Assembly: GCF_019703515.2 (NCBI RefSeq)
Contig: NC_059365.1
Span: 39,446,001-39,510,000, forward strand
Origin: Myxocyprinus asiaticus
Taxonomy: Eukaryota; Chordata; Actinopteri; Cypriniformes; Catostomidae
Length of the DNA: 64,000 nt
Reading direction: 5' to 3'
This document shows, in pieces, positions 60,498 through 64,000 of this stretch (position 1 is the first letter of the stretch; each line of letters opens with the position of its first letter). A model generated the notes under the pieces. The model was not told where the DNA came from and ran no database searches. It worked only from the letters and a program-made list of their open reading frames with translations. Both the position numbers and the translations under genes were made by a program.

Positions 60498-62203
60498 ACC
60501 TCCCATGCTGCTGACACAATGCACTTCTAGTCGGGCTACAAGCGAACACACCTGAGCCAATGCAAAAATGTCAATGAGTCGGCATAATGTGATCATGTTG
60601 CAAATTTTAACTCCATAAGGTATATTCATGCAGCCCATTCAAACAGCATTCAGACACAAAGACCAGTTGCCAGGGAGGAATGAATGATTTATTGCAATTA
60701 GTCATTTTCAGACAGAAAGGCTTTCCAACTCAAAAAACAACATACGTACCTGTACAAAAACACACTTGTTACCAAGAACGCAAATTTGAATAAAGTCGTG
60801 AGAACACGCAAACAGCAAGGGAATGAACATAGGATGCAGAGGAGGAAGATAGATGTGGCAATGATGAAGAGTAGAACACGATGGATTTCTAAACCAATTT
60901 AAGCACCATATTCATGTTATAGGGAAGGCAAACAAGAATACCTTAGAATGTATGACTTAAATTTAGCATGGGTACACACATGAGAATAATCATCACAGTA
61001 TTTTTTTTTTTCATCAGACATTTTAACCAACTAAAGAAAACAACAGTTGGTGCACTACTTAGTTATCATGCAATTTACTTCAGTAAACCTTCTGTAACAC
61101 AGACAAAATAGACTTCAATATGTAGAAGAACTTCATCGTTTTCTGCCAAACAGCAATTGTCACAAAGCCTGAAAAGTAATTATATACTCTTTGAATGTGA
61201 GGTCACCTATCAAAAATAATATGCTGATTTTTTTTCTTTTCTTTATATATTTAAAGTGCAAGTATTTTATCCATTTGATTCAATGCTTTATGTAAGTATA
61301 AAATACAAAGGAAAAAACAGCAATATGCTTCTCCTATATATATTTCCTAAATGTATATAGGAATATATATAGGAAACAAATACATATTTATATATATATT
61401 TTATATATATGCAATCTTTTTTAATAAAGAGGAGCATCATATGTAACAAACCATATATACACACACATCACAGGTCATACATATATATTTTTAAGTACAA
61501 CACATTTGATAGGGAATAAAAAGGAGATGGTTGGTGGGATATGTGAATACCCTCCTTGTGCATTGACCCTTGATGCAGAAACCCCATCCCAAACAACTCC
61601 TGGACAGTCTGCTTAGTACGCAAAACTCTCACATATGCTCACAGTTACATGCTAAGCTGGTCAAAGCCTTGAGCTTGTGAGACCGAAGAATCGTGACGTA
61701 TGAGAACTAACCAAAGTCTGTGACTGGCCATAGTTTAACAGGGATGGGGAAATGTATAATTATCAGACACGCGCACATACAATCTATTGTAATTAGGAGA
61801 TTAAGATGTAGATAAAGTTAAAATGGTAGCTTGTCATTTATTTTTATTTTTTTTATTTTTTTATTTTTTTTACTGGTTCCAGGTTGTTTCTGCTGGAAAT
61901 GGAAACTGCGGATATGTTTGCGCAGTCCCATTTGTTCAGAAATGCACTTTCTGCTCATAAATGCAGGTGACATTGGAATCAGCTCCTCTAATTGAAGGAG
62001 TTGACTGAAATAGCTCTGCCAATCCAGCTCAGAGTCACAGTACCATCCAACAGGTTTTCTTCCCACAGCCTGTTGTGCATCAAACCAATACTAATCTGTG
62101 GTCTGAAAGCAAAGGCGTAACTTTGCTGGTGGAGAGCTCAAATTCTATAAAGAAAGACATTATGAGAAAGTCTTGGCAGAACACTGCCACCTAGATAGGA
62201 ATA
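60498..62203. other. No certain gene; possible minus-strand 3'UTR
   Basis: On the minus strand an AATAAA lies at 60688-60693 (TTTATT on +). The sequence upstream of it (60700-62070) is fairly repeat-poor. A short minus-strand frame at 62066-61818 (MGRKPVGWYCDSELDWQSYF) has no recognised domain. In mammals NRG2 lies convergent and next to PSD2, so a neuregulin 3'UTR is conceivable, but nothing in the sequence proves it. A local AT palindrome is at about 61335-61380. Confidence 0.3.
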
Positions 62204-62508
62204 GACCTTATTCACAGTAGCGCCATCTTTGATGTTTGACATGAATTTAAAAAAGGCTGTGAGTGAAAGACTTATAGTCTCTTCAATGGGATGCAGTGTA
62301 TAAAGCTCCTAAATCACATCTAATTTTCCGCAACTCATGTTTTCTGGATTTTTTATGTCAACTAAAAATGTTTTGCATTTTTTCAATGGATTGATCCAAA
62401 ACACTTTAAACAACATTACAACCCATTGAAGAGACTGTTTGTCTATCCCTCACAACCTCGTTGTCATTACCATCAAAAATTAAAGATGGCGCTACTATGA
62501 ATAAGGTC
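62204..62508. repeat. MITE with GACCTTATTCA termini, copy 2
   Basis: Ends 'gaccttattcacagtagcgc' and 'gcgctactatgaataaggtc' are inverted. TA is present on the left only. The interior shares 'tctcttcaatgggatgcagt'-type wording with 46825-47067. Confidence 0.8.
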
Positions 62509-64000
62509 CTAGTTGAGCTAGTTCAAAGACATTTAGTACGCAATAGCACCTTTAGAATTGACTTTTAAAACAAAACTTGAATTTTAAAAGGCATGTGCGT
62601 ATTTGATTAAGGGGTTTATTGAAGAGCAAAACAATGTTTTTTGTGTAAATGCTTGAGGGAGTGTTTCAGATTTGTATTGCTCTAGAAAACACCCTTTTCG
62701 AGATCAAAAAGGCTTAAATGTTATTTCCAGTTTTAATTTCTAGTCACGTTTTATATTCTATATGATACAAGTCATCGCATACTGTGGAACACATTGAACA
62801 GTTTTTTTATCTGATCTGGGCAGTGATAGGAAAAGATTTGCTTACCGGTCTCAAGAGGAAACTAAATAATAATAATAATAATAGAAAAGAAGTGTATAAA
62901 TACTTAAAATAGCCCCTACAAGAGTAGTACACAGTTTCAGATTCAGTCTTGAGGAGCTGCAATATTCACCTTATCCGCCACAGAAACTAGTGTGCAGCCA
63001 TCTTGTACATTTTGTCTCGCAACTTCCAGTTTAGCGTTTTCTAGATGGATATCTATGGCGTGGATGTCAAAGTCAAATTAGCTAGCGAAGTGGATTTATG
63101 GGTTATAGAGTTGTCAAAAGCTATCTTGAGTATTTTAAAGTGTTCAGGGGATGTGGGGAGATTTAAACAAGAGAACTTCATTCATAAAACTACCTTCAAG
63201 CTGTGGACGTACTTATATGCATCTGTGCTCATGATACTCCAGGAGACAACACAAAGTCATTAAAAATATCTCTGTAAAACACATCTGGCCATCTTCTCAT
63301 GTCATTCAATCATCGCGTTATAGTTAAGGTAAGCAGATTTTTTGAGCGTTAAACCGGGATAGGGGAAGGGGTGCTACTATATTTATATACACACATATAC
63401 ATGTGAAAGTGTATGTTCTATTTTATATTTCATTTACAGCCATTTTAGTCACATTTAAGCCTCTTAAAAATGTAGGGTGACAAATTAATTTTAAAAAGTG
63501 CAATTGTAATTTACTTTAACGTTATGAACTTGCATGTGAAATAATATGAACTCTCACTGTTTGAAATTTCATGTCTACTACACATTTTAACACAAATTAT
63601 TAAGTTGATACCTAAAAATTAAGCAGAATTACACATATAACAATTTAACGCTTGTATCATGAAAAAGTGCAGTGTGTTATAGCTGTCTGAATGTGATCTG
63701 CAGGTCCAATTTACCTCAGCGGGTGTCGGAAAAACATTTAGAGTTACAGAAAAAACACCTCACTAGAATTTTCACGTAGTAATGGGGTGCTGTAGACTTA
63801 CACCATCAACTCTTAGTGAAAAATACTTTCTGTGCTCCCACATACAATCCATTTTAAATCGACTACTCAGTAGCTTCAATACAAACAGGAAGTTAGATGA
63901 CAAAATGTGAAAGAGTGGATTGCGGAAAAGGGGCGGGGCTGAATAAGGTGAATAGGCCTAACCAATAGAGATCAACGTAGGGGTTATAGAGTAAGGTCGT
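62509..64000. other. Unassigned, AT-rich, no gene recognised
   Basis: Contains an AAT run near 62866-62883 and a short + frame at 63045-63263 (MDIYGVDVKVKLASEVDLWV) with no recognisable domain. The GC-box-like 'aaaggggcggggct' near 63928 could mark a regulatory element near the window end. Confidence 0.3.

Noticed and set aside
63045..63263. 72-residue + frame near the right end
   Set aside because: No recognised motif, no flanking splice signals and ordinary length for chance. It was left in the unassigned block.

Overview
The window is eukaryotic, AT-rich, intron-split and packed with transposons: Tc1, hAT, DIRS retrotransposons, palindromic MITEs and tRNA-derived SINEs. One SINE looks like the carp HAmo family, so a teleost, most likely a cyprinid, is the best guess. 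There is no bacterial or phage content, operon or CRISPR array.

One host gene can be supported. On the + strand, twelve exons between 15896 and 50925 encode a continuous 498-residue Sec7-PH protein of the EFA6 family, guanine-nucleotide exchange factors for ARF6. By remembered similarity it is best matched to PSD2 (EFA6C). All exon phases agree, the total is an exact multiple of three, and a stop lies at 50923-50925. Intron 3 appears to use a GC donor. The part before Sec7 is incomplete. Two upstream candidates join in phase: a 57-nt exon (5549-5605) and a possible short-isoform first exon (4252-4301) behind a CpG-bearing, GC-box-like stretch. The 3'UTR probably reaches about 54390.

Region by region: 1-2108 is the gag end of a DIRS-type retrotransposon on the - strand. 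2.2-11.4 kb holds MITEs, a tRNA-like retroposon and little else. 11.45-14.06 kb is an interrupted minisatellite rich in CCAGC. 14.1-15.45 kb is a hAT element with an 8-bp duplication that carries further insertions. 17.9-23.2 kb (intron 3) is a nest: a MITE holds a foldback element whose arms are 43-bp minisatellite units, and that holds a DIRS fragment. 25.2-26.9 kb has two SINEs. 30.5-38.3 kb (intron 5) is a second foldback-like structure that contains a nearly complete DIRS element (gag, RT-RNase H, tyrosine recombinase) and a 24-bp-type minisatellite. 40.9-50.6 kb holds a decayed Tc1, two hATs, and a Tc1 whose transposase has one stop codon and an intact DDE triad. 54.7-58.0 kb is a three-level nest: MITE, then hAT, then Tc1. 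58.1-59.6 kb is another hAT. Beyond 60.5 kb no gene is certain; a minus-strand 3'UTR of a convergent neighbour is possible.

I found no clearly new enzymatic system. The most unusual structures are the two minisatellite-armed foldbacks with DIRS sequence inside, the 13-unit higher-order repeat in one arm, the in-phase alternative promoter of the EFA6 gene, and the opposed DIRS gag copies flanking exons 4 and 5. Coordinates of repeat edges are by eye. Family names come from recognised motifs, not database searches.
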